DNA from: Deltaproteobacteria bacterium
Lineage (GTDB): Bacteria > UBA10199 > JADFYH01
Direction: 5' to 3'
Assembly: GCA_015233135.1 (NCBI GenBank)
Contig: JADFYH010000023.1
Coordinates: 1-48,625 of the forward strand
DNA: 48,625 nucleotides
Each line of letters begins with the position of its first letter. The first letter of the stretch is position 1. Of the stretch, positions 33,580 to 40,887 are shown one piece after another. Both the position numbers and the translations under genes were made by a program. The notes beneath the pieces were generated by a model. The model saw only the letters and a list, made by a program, of their open reading frames with translations, was not told the DNA's origin and did not search any database.

Positions 33580-35160
33580 TTACCTCTTCCCTAACGATGC
33601 CGATCCGAAGACCGCGACGCTTGGAACCAGCTTGCCTTCGCGGAAGGCCTGAATCACATCCTCTATGGAACCAAAAACGCCGGCATAAACGGCGATCTTG
33701 GCATCGCTCAGCGCATCGTAGGCCCGCGGGCCTATCCGGCCAGTGATCACCGCATCAATATGATTTTGCATCAGCCATTTGGCAGCCAAAATCCCCGTCG
33801 CCTCGGACTGCGTATTGGCAACCGCATTCAGGGTCCCTTTTTTCAAATCGACGAGGATGAAATAGGGACTCTTCGTAAACATCGGTGACACCTGGTCCGC
33901 TGAGGTGGAGCCCATGGCCGCCACGGCCACAATCCTCATGCCATTATCCACCGGCAACTGCTGGGCGACCTGTGAGGCAGCCGCAGAGTTGGGAAGCTGA
34001 TTGCCCTGGCGATCTAATCCTGGCGAAGCAATGGTGACAAAACGATGTCGACCGCCACGCCACACATCCACCATCGCACCTTTGGCCCCTTCAGTCGCAT
34101 CTTTGAACTGCCGAAGCGATGCTGTCGGCATCCCGTTGATGGCCATGATAATGTCGCCTACCTGAAATCCAGCATTGAAGGCCGGCCCGATGGAAATGCC
34201 GTCCACCGCGATTCCCCGGGTCTCTGGAGGCAGTCCCAATTCCTTGGCTTCCAGAGGATCAATAGGAACCACTGTCAGTCCCAGCCAGCTGGCTTCCACC
34301 TCAATATCCGCTGGCGGCAACTCTTGAGGAGGCAAGCCTGTCGGAGAGTTTGGCAACACCGCCGCTGTCACCCCCACCTCTTGCGTAAAACCATTTCTGA
34401 TAATTTCAAGTTTGATCAGGGCCCCCGGACTCTTGCCCTGAAGCACCTCACTGAAACCGATTCGGTCGTTCACGGGAACCTTATCGACCGTGCGCACCAC
34501 ATCGCCTCTCACCAGGCCACTTTGCGCCGCCGGTGAACCCGGCACCACGTACGAGATGATCACTCCACGCGGGTCAGCGAGCTTCAGCTGACTCATCATC
34601 ACCGCATCCAGGGACTGGACATCCAGGCCCAGCCACGCATTTCCATTCACATCCGGAGTGGCATTGGGCCTCGTGGGCGTCATGCCCACAGCGGGGACAT
34701 TGGGATTAACAGCCTCAGCTGCGGGTCGGGCCTTCAAAACTAAACTCAAGGATTCCTTTTTATTGTTTCGCAGCACTCTCAACTTGATCCGATCACCGTC
34801 TTTCTTGCCTTGTAGAAAAGTCGCTAAATCCGCCGTACTGGTAATTTTGACCGTGTCTACACTGGTAATCACATCCGCTCGTTTCAAACCGCCCAGCTCG
34901 GCCGGCGAATTCGGAAATACCTTTTGGACATAAACTCCAGGCTCCGCAGAAGTGACATCGTCTAGGTCAGCACCCAACCAGACGGAACCCGCTGCCTGAT
35001 TCAGCGCGATGGCAATCGGCGCCTCTTCGGGACGCCTGGGCAAGGGCTTGTCAATGAAATACAGCATCGTCCAGATCACGAGGGCGATCGTCAACCCGAT
35101 GATAATAATCGTTCGCAGATCAAAGTTCTTCCAGGGGCTTCTTGAAGATGGCTGGCTCAA
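33580..35160 (-). CDS. Membrane-anchored triple-PDZ protein with C-terminal NifX/NifB-like domain (MamE C-terminal type)
   Basis: The 526-aa protein has one membrane span (residues 17-36) and three PDZ domains (about 50-130, 170-260 and 285-370; ligand loops near WLGADL, WLGLDV and WLGLTV). The last 110 residues are a dinitrogenase iron-molybdenum cofactor-type domain (VAAMGSTSADQVSPMFTKSP, AVITGRIGPRAYDAL). It has no CxxCH haem site. With the stand-alone protease downstream it resembles the C-terminal half of MamE. The NifX-like domain suggests binding of a metal cluster or iron. It overlaps the next gene by 4 bp. Confidence 0.75.
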   Translation of the reverse strand: MSQPSSRSPWKNFDLRTIIIIGLTIALVIWTMLYFIDKPLPRRPEEAPIAIALNQAAGSVWLGADLDDVTSAEPGVYVQKVFPNSPAELGGLKRADVITSVDTVKITSTADLATFLQGKKDGDRIKLRVLRNNKKESLSLVLKARPAAEAVNPNVPAVGMTPTRPNATPDVNGNAWLGLDVQSLDAVMMSQLKLADPRGVIISYVVPGSPAAQSGLVRGDVVRTVDKVPVNDRIGFSEVLQGKSPGALIKLEIIRNGFTQEVGVTAAVLPNSPTGLPPQELPPADIEVEASWLGLTVVPIDPLEAKELGLPPETRGIAVDGISIGPAFNAGFQVGDIIMAINGMPTASLRQFKDATEGAKGAMVDVWRGGRHRFVTIASPGLDRQGNQLPNSAAASQVAQQLPVDNGMRIVAVAAMGSTSADQVSPMFTKSPYFILVDLKKGTLNAVANTQSEATGILAAKWLMQNHIDAVITGRIGPRAYDALSDAKIAVYAGVFGSIEDVIQAFREGKLVPSVAVFGSASLGKR

Positions 35161-36431
35161 AGTGTTTTCCTCCTACCCGAAAATCCCGGGCCGATAGGCA
35201 CGTCATTTGGAGTCGCCGGAGCCCCCACCGCTTTCAAGCTTCCCTGTTTGAAGGCATCTATCGCCCCTCGGACATCTCCATTCACTCCCGGGTAAAGGGT
35301 GATTCCAAGATTAGTGAGCCCTGTCGCTGCGCCTTGACCGATGGCCCCGCAGATAACCGCCTCCGCTCCCAGATCCATCAGATCCTGTGCCACTTGCAGC
35401 CCCGTGCCACCTTTATTTTGAACCACCTTGAAGGTATTTTTCTTGAGATCGACGACAATGAAATAAGGAGAACTCGTCAGTTCGTTGGATAGGGCGTCAT
35501 TCACATTTTTGCCTGTGGACGCGACGGCAATCACCGAGGCGGTCCGCCCCTCTTCGATCACGGCCGTTTTGGGATCTGCCTGTGCAAAAGCAATAGGATT
35601 GCCCTGGGGAGCCGTCCCCTGGGGACCCTGCGTTCCCAGAGCCACCTGGGCCGCAATGTCCGGCATGCTAAATCGGAATATTTTTTCTCTTTGTTGACGC
35701 CATACATTCACACGCACCGTATCTCCGGCGGCAAAAGTACCCAAGGCGCGCTCCAACTCGGCGATGGTCTCGACCTTGCGAGTGTCGACCATGTAAAACA
35801 TATCTCCATTTTCCATCCCCAAGTTGGCAGCCAGCCCCCCCGGCAATACCCGCGTAATCACCGCGCCCTTCTTGTCCGGAAGATCGAGCTTGAGAGTCAT
35901 CGCCGTAGTAGCCTCCGTCAACTCCAGCCCAAGAATACTTTGAGCATCCGCTACCGTTAGAGCCACCGGAGTTCCCTGAGCATCGAGAACTTGATGACAG
36001 ACTGCACAGGGCCCCCAGTAGGGATGAGTCATGGTTGCTGTAACCGGAATTGAACCTCCATTAATTGGAGCACGGCTCTTGGGGCCGATCACCTCATGAC
36101 ATTTTGTGCAATCCTGCCCGTAGTTGGGATGAGTCATCACATCGCTCAGTTTGATGGGAGGGATACCCCCACCACCCTTCGCAGCAGCAAGCTGGCCCTG
36201 CATCACCATCGGTGGGGGCATTCCGCCACCCGCCACAGGAATGGCCGCATTCTTAGCTGTTGCCGAAGGATGAATCGCTGCACGATACTCTGCCGCATAG
36301 ACAGGGTCCCGCTTCATTTTGATTTCGTGATACGTCACCCATCCCATCGTGAGTAGAAACACGGCAACCAGAAGCCCCAGCAGCGGCCTTAATTCTTTTT
36401 TACAAAAGGGTGTCGGCTCTTTTTTAGTCAT
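35157..36431 (-). CDS. mamP: Magnetochrome-PDZ-NifX fusion protein (MamP/MamE C-terminal type)
   Basis: The 424-aa protein has a membrane span (about 15-33) and two c-type haem sites in magnetochrome context: THPNYGQDCTKCH (haem Cys at 108, 111) and THPYWGPCAVCH (142, 145). A PDZ domain follows (about 165-255), then a NifX/NifB-like domain (about 305-405, VASTGKNVNDALSN, AVICGAIGQGAATGL). Magnetochromes are found only in magnetosome proteins (MamE, MamP, MamT, MamX) and set the Fe(II)/Fe(III) balance for magnetite. The domain order differs from classic MamP (PDZ then haems), so mamP is a best-fit name. Confidence 0.8.
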   Translation of the reverse strand: MTKKEPTPFCKKELRPLLGLLVAVFLLTMGWVTYHEIKMKRDPVYAAEYRAAIHPSATAKNAAIPVAGGGMPPPMVMQGQLAAAKGGGGIPPIKLSDVMTHPNYGQDCTKCHEVIGPKSRAPINGGSIPVTATMTHPYWGPCAVCHQVLDAQGTPVALTVADAQSILGLELTEATTAMTLKLDLPDKKGAVITRVLPGGLAANLGMENGDMFYMVDTRKVETIAELERALGTFAAGDTVRVNVWRQQREKIFRFSMPDIAAQVALGTQGPQGTAPQGNPIAFAQADPKTAVIEEGRTASVIAVASTGKNVNDALSNELTSSPYFIVVDLKKNTFKVVQNKGGTGLQVAQDLMDLGAEAVICGAIGQGAATGLTNLGITLYPGVNGDVRGAIDAFKQGSLKAVGAPATPNDVPIGPGFSGRRKTL

Positions 36432-37375
36432 GATTCATTCCCCAAAAACGGTTTGAGGCGGACGGTGACTTCACATTCAAAATCGAGCTTGGACCGCACC
36501 GCTCGAGAGACACCCGCCTTGATTCCATCAAATTGCTCCACCTTAATATCTTTGTCTACGAACACCGCCACTTCCACCTCGGAGGTCGACCCTAGTTCCC
36601 GGGTACGCACGTTCTTTACGCCTTTGATACCAGAAACCTCTGCGACGGCCTTTCGGATTTCAGCAATCGTCTTGTCATCCATCGAATAATCCATGAGCTT
36701 CTTGACAGCTTCCAGAAACATGTCTGCTGACGACTTCAGGATAAGGATCGCAACGATGATCGCCGCAATCGAATCCAAAACAGGAAGTGAGATCTTTGCA
36801 CCAACGATTCCCACCAGCACGGCGGCTGAAGAATAGGTATCTACCCTCGATTCGAGGGAAACTGCGGCGACCGAGGGCTTGTTGTAAAGCACATCGACGC
36901 AATGGGCTTGACGACACATGAGTTCATTCACAATGATGGAAATGAGTGCGCCCCAGGCGGTAACCAGATGCGGGGCAACGTAGCGACCGAGGTAAACATC
37001 CCGCGCGCCGTCGATGAAGATATAGATGCCCAGGATCAACAAGAAAAACGAAATAATCAATGCCGCGATGTACTCGACCTTGCCTCGTCCGTAGGGATAG
37101 TCCTTGCTTCGAGGCTTGTCCGCAACTTTCAAGGCAATAAACATCATAAAGCTCGCCAGCAGATCCCCCAGCGAATGAATGGCATCTGCCACCAGGGCCT
37201 TAGAACCCCCAACGATTCCCAGGTAGGCTTTCACGATGATAAGAAACGTGTTCCCCGCCACATTGACGGTAGTGACATGCCTGAGACAACGCTCGCAACT
37301 CTCTCCAGGCTCAAATTGCGCCGTCACCTCATCCTCAGAATCTTCAGAATCTATGGTTGTTTTCGAATTAGCCAT
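36428..37375 (-). CDS. mamM: MamM-like cation diffusion facilitator
   Basis: The 315-aa CDF transporter has an acidic N-terminal tail with C-x2-C (ESCERCLRHV), then KAYLGIVGGSKALVADAIHS and LGDLLASFMM, close to MamM as I remember it. Metal ligands are kept: Asp64 and Asp71 in TM2, Glu175 and Asp179 in TM5 (ESRVDTYSS). The C-terminal regulatory domain is complete. It would bring iron into the magnetosome lumen, probably as a heterodimer with the MamB-like protein at 29329-30204. It overlaps mamP by 4 bp. Confidence 0.82.
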   Translation of the reverse strand: MANSKTTIDSEDSEDEVTAQFEPGESCERCLRHVTTVNVAGNTFLIIVKAYLGIVGGSKALVADAIHSLGDLLASFMMFIALKVADKPRSKDYPYGRGKVEYIAALIISFFLLILGIYIFIDGARDVYLGRYVAPHLVTAWGALISIIVNELMCRQAHCVDVLYNKPSVAAVSLESRVDTYSSAAVLVGIVGAKISLPVLDSIAAIIVAILILKSSADMFLEAVKKLMDYSMDDKTIAEIRKAVAEVSGIKGVKNVRTRELGSTSEVEVAVFVDKDIKVEQFDGIKAGVSRAVRSKLDFECEVTVRLKPFLGNES

Positions 37376-37380
37376 GAGGA

Positions 37381-37488
37381 TTACTTCAGTGAATCCTTGT
37401 CGTTCATTCGTTTCTCAAGCGCCACCTGCTTCTTATAAACCATCCAGATTCCTACCAAAAGACCGATCAGCAATAAGAGTTCAATCAT
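37381..37488 (-). CDS. 35-aa single-span micro-protein in the magnetosome operon
   Basis: The short frame MIELLLLIGLLVGIWMVYKK continues QVALEKRMNDKDSLK and stops with TAA at 37381. The ATG at 37488 follows CGGAGACTTT. It fills the otherwise empty gap between the ferric-reductase-like gene and mamM, 5 bp before the mamM start. One membrane span and a charged tail are typical of small accessory membrane proteins. Confidence 0.6.
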   Translation of the reverse strand: MIELLLLIGLLVGIWMVYKKQVALEKRMNDKDSLK

Positions 37489-37522
37489 AAAGTCTCCGTA
37501 AAAAATCGTAGTTACGAAAAAT

Positions 37523-38008
37523 CTAGAAAACGTAATGCCCCTTCAAAAGACAAAGGCACATGATAAAAAACACCACCATCTGCGTGTGCAAAAAATAAAG
37601 TCCTTTGCCCACTACGGGATGCAATCCGTCCATCAGATATTTGAAGCGCAGAACCACTCCCCCAAAAGTCAGCCAACCCATCAGGATCAAGGCAACCCAC
37701 AGATAGGTGTTGTGCCAATGCGTCACATAGCAATGCAGGCACGCCGCCACAAACAGGATGATGTTAATCCAGCAGTGGACTCTGAGAAATGTTGCAAAAA
37801 AAGCGTCGTCCTTCAGCATGAAAAACAGGCGCAGATACTTCGCCGGAATATAAGACTGCGCGGCGATGAAAAGCACCATACAAAGGTTTCCCGAACCCGT
37901 CGCCAGATTATAGTCGCTCCAGTAGGCAAACAAGATGCAGGCGAGTATTAACGCCAAAATCAAAAGCGTTTTCAGTCGGATGTCGGCACTGGAAAAATAC
38001 CTATACAC
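37523..38008 (-). CDS. Ferric-reductase-like/cytochrome b-type membrane protein
   Basis: I place the start at the GTG at 38008, after AGGAAGG and 11 bp past the mamQ stop, giving 161 residues with about five membrane spans. Histidines occur in pairs on hydrophobic helices: H-x13-H (HCWINIILFVAACLH) and H-x10-H (HPVVGKGLYFLH). This is the pattern of transmembrane haem b ferric reductases. No flavin or NAD domain is attached, so it would need an electron donor. A role in Fe(III) reduction for magnetite is inferred from the operon. An upstream start would overlap mamQ by 125 bp. Confidence 0.65.
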   Translation of the reverse strand: MYRYFSSADIRLKTLLILALILACILFAYWSDYNLATGSGNLCMVLFIAAQSYIPAKYLRLFFMLKDDAFFATFLRVHCWINIILFVAACLHCYVTHWHNTYLWVALILMGWLTFGGVVLRFKYLMDGLHPVVGKGLYFLHTQMVVFFIMCLCLLKGHYVF

Positions 38009-38018
38009 ACATGCCTTC

Positions 38019-38792
38019 CTATGGAGCCCTCTTTGGGTCCGTGTTCTGGGGTGCCTCTTTATTTTCAAACATAGGCACGAAATTGGCCCCCCCCTTGTCC
38101 GGCTCGAAATAGGGGAGCGGCTTATATCTAAAAATAAAACCAAAAAAGTTCCCAGGGAAGGTCTGCAGCGCCGTCAGGTAATAATTGGTCGACTCGTTAT
38201 AGCGCACGCGGGCGGCCGCCAGCTCTTTTTCACTATCCATGACAGCAGTAACCGCGTAGTGAAACTCGGAGCTGAACTTCAGGTCGGGGTACTGCTCGGC
38301 CAAGGCAAAAAACTGACCCAGGATGGGATTGGCTTTCTTGATTTCTTCCACCGCGGCCGGATCCATTTTTATCTCCGACGGCATTTTCTCTCGACCCACC
38401 ATGGCGGTTTTGATTTCCGCCACGTATTTGAAGATTTCTTTCTCATGCTGGATGTAGGCGGAGGCCAGATTTGAAATATTGACGCTTAAATCGCGTCTCA
38501 TCTGCATGTAAACGACAACGGAAGACCCATCTCTCCGCGCGTTCCACTCCAGCTTGTAGAGGTGATTGTAGTAATATACGGAGACCAGCAACATCAAACA
38601 AGCACTCAAGATCATCCAGCGCCGTCGCAGAACATACCCCAGACGCCAGACCACCCCGTGGATCCCTTTACGAGCCCCAGCCCACTTGCCCAAATCCTCA
38701 AAATCATCCTCAGGACCCGATTCAAGATCCTCCTGATTCGATCGACCCGGAGAAAGCTTATTAATAATGTGTTTGACCCTTGACTTCATCAA
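38019..38792 (-). CDS. mamQ: MamQ-like LemA-family protein
   Basis: The 257-aa protein has a membrane span near residues 55-75 (MILSACLMLLVSVYYYNHLY) and a LemA fold: helices with WNARRDGSSVVVYMQMRRDL and the family end ARVRYNESTNYYLTALQTFP. A long acidic N-terminus precedes the span. MamQ is required for magnetosome membrane invagination in Magnetospirillum. It overlaps mamA by 4 bp, and the ferric-reductase-like gene follows at 11 bp. Confidence 0.78.
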   Translation of the reverse strand: MMKSRVKHIINKLSPGRSNQEDLESGPEDDFEDLGKWAGARKGIHGVVWRLGYVLRRRWMILSACLMLLVSVYYYNHLYKLEWNARRDGSSVVVYMQMRRDLSVNISNLASAYIQHEKEIFKYVAEIKTAMVGREKMPSEIKMDPAAVEEIKKANPILGQFFALAEQYPDLKFSSEFHYAVTAVMDSEKELAAARVRYNESTNYYLTALQTFPGNFFGFIFRYKPLPYFEPDKGGANFVPMFENKEAPQNTDPKRAP

Positions 38793-39595
38793 TCGAGATC
38801 CTCGGTGGATTCGAGTTCAAGAACTTTCTTGAAACACTTGCCAGCTTCCGCTGCATCTCCGGCACTTTGAAGTGCAAAACCCAGGTGTTGAAAATATTTC
38901 GGTTCAGCCGGATTTAATTCGGCGGCCTTTCTAAACGACGCGATCGACTGCTCCAAATCACCCTTTTTGTCTTGTGCTACACCCATCTTGTAGAAAATTT
39001 CGCTGTTGTCCGGACTCATCTCAGAGACTTCTTTCAAGGTCGCCAGGCATTGATCATATTTTTTAGCTCGAAGATAGGCATTGCCCAGTTGATACAAAGC
39101 GTCTTTGCTCTTGGGGAGTAGGATCAATGTTTTTTCAAAACACTCAATGGCCTTGTCTGACTCGTCCAGATTGTAATAGGTCTTCCCCAAAAGATAGAAA
39201 ATCTGTGGACTCCCACGCCCCGCCGCAATCCCGGCCTCAAAAGCTTCTGCAGCTTTTTGATACTCACCCCGTTTGAGATACTTCTTGCCAAGATTCTCAT
39301 GGATCTGACCTTTTTCTTTCTCATCGAGAGAAAAAATATTGTTGTAGGCAGCAATAGCCCTGGCCAGAAGCTTTCCAAGCACTACCATGGTGATGTGCAT
39401 GGAATAATCAAAGCCCACCTGAAACGAGGCTTTTTTTTCAGTCTTTTCTGATGTCCGCTCTGCCTCTTTCCGAAACTCGGTTTTTCCTTGAGGAGACTCA
39501 AGCTCTCCCCTGGCTTCAAGCGTTTTAGATCCAGATTCAAACTCCTTAGACCCCTCTTCTACATCCTGTTGTTTATTTTCTTTATGTTTGCTCAT
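38789..39595 (-). CDS. mamA: MamA-like TPR scaffold protein
   Basis: The 268-aa protein has a Lys/Glu-rich N-terminus of about 70 residues and then about five TPR repeats: LGKKYLKRGEYQKAAEAFEA, LGKTYYNLDESDKAIECFEK, LGNAYLRAKKYDQCLATLKE, MGVAQDKKGDLEQSIASFRK and LGFALQSAGDAAEAGKCFKK. MamA coats the magnetosome surface and recruits other proteins. TPR proteins are common, so the name rests on the operon, size and repeat number. It overlaps mamQ by 4 bp. Confidence 0.78.
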   Translation of the reverse strand: MSKHKENKQQDVEEGSKEFESGSKTLEARGELESPQGKTEFRKEAERTSEKTEKKASFQVGFDYSMHITMVVLGKLLARAIAAYNNIFSLDEKEKGQIHENLGKKYLKRGEYQKAAEAFEAGIAAGRGSPQIFYLLGKTYYNLDESDKAIECFEKTLILLPKSKDALYQLGNAYLRAKKYDQCLATLKEVSEMSPDNSEIFYKMGVAQDKKGDLEQSIASFRKAAELNPAEPKYFQHLGFALQSAGDAAEAGKCFKKVLELESTEDLD

Positions 39596-39619
39596 ACTTG
39601 TGTTCCTCCCTGCCTTTCT

Positions 39620-39814
39620 TTAATCCGTATCATTTTTCTTATGATTGTTGTCACTGTTGTCACTCATGATGGCAATCCAAATAGCAAAAACCCCAAAGCC
39701 GACTAACAAGATCGGCACGATACCGCTCAAGAGATCCTTGAGATAGTACCACTGGTCAACTACTCCCCAGATCCCCACCCCTAATAATGTCAAACCAAAG
39801 ACGATATGAACCAT
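39620..39814 (-). CDS. mamI: MamI-like small two-span membrane protein, copy 2
   Basis: The 64-aa protein has two membrane spans (VHIVFGLTLLGVGIWGVVDQ; IVPILLVGFGVFAIWIA) joined by a WYYLKDLLSG loop. The G-x-W/Y-G-V-x(3)-W/Y-x(5)-LL-x-G-x(2)-P-x-L pattern matches MamI as I recall it. MamI is needed for bending the inner membrane into magnetosomes. Its end is Asp/Asn/Lys-rich (SDNSDNNHKKNDTD). It starts 3 bp after the paralog at 39818-40024. Confidence 0.72.
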   Translation of the reverse strand: MVHIVFGLTLLGVGIWGVVDQWYYLKDLLSGIVPILLVGFGVFAIWIAIMSDNSDNNHKKNDTD

Positions 39815-39817
39815 AAT

Positions 39818-40024
39818 TTAACTTATCTTTTTTGAAAGTCCGGCTATGAGTGCGACGATTCCAATTCCGATGAGAACTAGCGGCCCCACACCCTTTAGCA
39901 CATCGATGACATTGTAGTATTCGTCGTAAACCCCATAGATTCCGTTCGCTAGCGCAAACACCCCTACGCCCAGCTCAATCTTTCGTTTTAGACTCATGCC
40001 CCTGACATTTTCAACAATTCTCAT
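39818..40024 (-). CDS. mamI: MamI-like small two-span membrane protein, copy 1
   Basis: The 68-aa protein has the same layout as its neighbour: spans ELGVGVFALANGIYGVYDEY and GPLVLIGIGIVALIAGL with a YYNVIDVLKGV loop. Its N-terminus is longer and basic. The pair looks like a tandem duplication of mamI that has diverged. The ribosome-binding site is AGGAGGGG upstream of 40024. Confidence 0.72.
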   Translation of the reverse strand: MRIVENVRGMSLKRKIELGVGVFALANGIYGVYDEYYNVIDVLKGVGPLVLIGIGIVALIAGLSKKIS

Positions 40025-40042
40025 TCAAACCCCTCCTTATTG

Positions 40043-40609
40043 TCACTTTAGAGCCCCATTTTTTGCCCAATCGATAATGACCTGTGCATCCTTTTCTGCG
40101 AAACGATTCATTGACCCCCCGGGCCGGACCAACAACACCAGAAGACCATTGTCGACATAGGTTTTGACCTTCTCATAGGTCATCAAGTTACGAAGCGGTC
40201 CATCGTGACAGCGAGAACAATTCACCTCGATAGTCCCAGAAATCGTATTGGTGTAAGTTACAGCCTCTACAGGGGCTTGCGCAGAAGGGCTTGCGGTGGG
40301 GGCCACAACAGTGGGTCCCGGAGGATCTGCCGCAGGCCCACCAAACGCGGCTGGTTTCACTACTTGCGGCGCCTGTATTCCAATACTTCCATTCCTATCC
40401 GTACGGGGGGAACCCACGTACAGGGCCCGATGCATGAGACGCTTGCAGGCCGGACACTTGATCTGACCACAGCTTTGGACCCCTGGGTGTGTCAGGACAG
40501 TCTCATCGTAGGGGCAGATACAATCCTGCGCTACAGGAGCCCAGGCAACTCCCCCCCCAAGGGAGAAAGCAACGACTACCAGGAAAATCAATGGTTTCAA
40601 CATTCGCAC
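40043..40609 (-). CDS. Periplasmic mono-haem c-type cytochrome with CPxCxxxM motif; first gene of the magnetosome operon
   Basis: The 188-aa protein has a signal peptide (1-24), an N-terminal Cys block (DCICPYDETVLTHPG, CPACKRLM), a Pro/Ala linker and a C-terminal cytochrome c module with CSRCH (131-135) and the axial Met in PGGSMNRF (Met167), ending DAQVIIDWAKNGA. The Cys block resembles the motif of the proteins at 31162 and 31537. It would carry electrons in the periplasm or magnetosome lumen. It is the first gene, after an AT-rich upstream region. Confidence 0.72.
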   Translation of the reverse strand: MRMLKPLIFLVVVAFSLGGGVAWAPVAQDCICPYDETVLTHPGVQSCGQIKCPACKRLMHRALYVGSPRTDRNGSIGIQAPQVVKPAAFGGPAADPPGPTVVAPTASPSAQAPVEAVTYTNTISGTIEVNCSRCHDGPLRNLMTYEKVKTYVDNGLLVLLVRPGGSMNRFAEKDAQVIIDWAKNGALK

Positions 40610-40887
40610 ACTTTTTTCTTATTAATCAGTAAAAACAAATGGTTAAGAGCGAGCAGGGGTAACCCACACTTTTTCTCAATGCAAGTTTTTTTCTATTTTT
40701 GTTTTTTTTTTTTCACTAAGTCACAAACAAAAACAATGAGGGTTATCTAACCAATTATTATTATGCGACTTTTTATATTTGTCTCAAGGAACTTTCATTG
40801 CTTATCCTTCTGACCCCGGATCGCAGTTCGGAGTAAACTGCAATCAGAATCTCCAGTGAAAATCATCAGAATGAGATTTATTATCAA
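40610..40887. promoter_or_regulatory. AT-rich region upstream of the magnetosome operon
   Basis: No gene is visible. The stretch is markedly AT-rich, with long T-runs (about 40686-40716), and should hold the promoter for the minus-strand cluster. On the minus strand TTGCAT (about 40681-40686) could be a -35 box, but a good -10 box at the right distance is not clear. No palindrome typical of a Fur box was seen. Confidence 0.4.
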
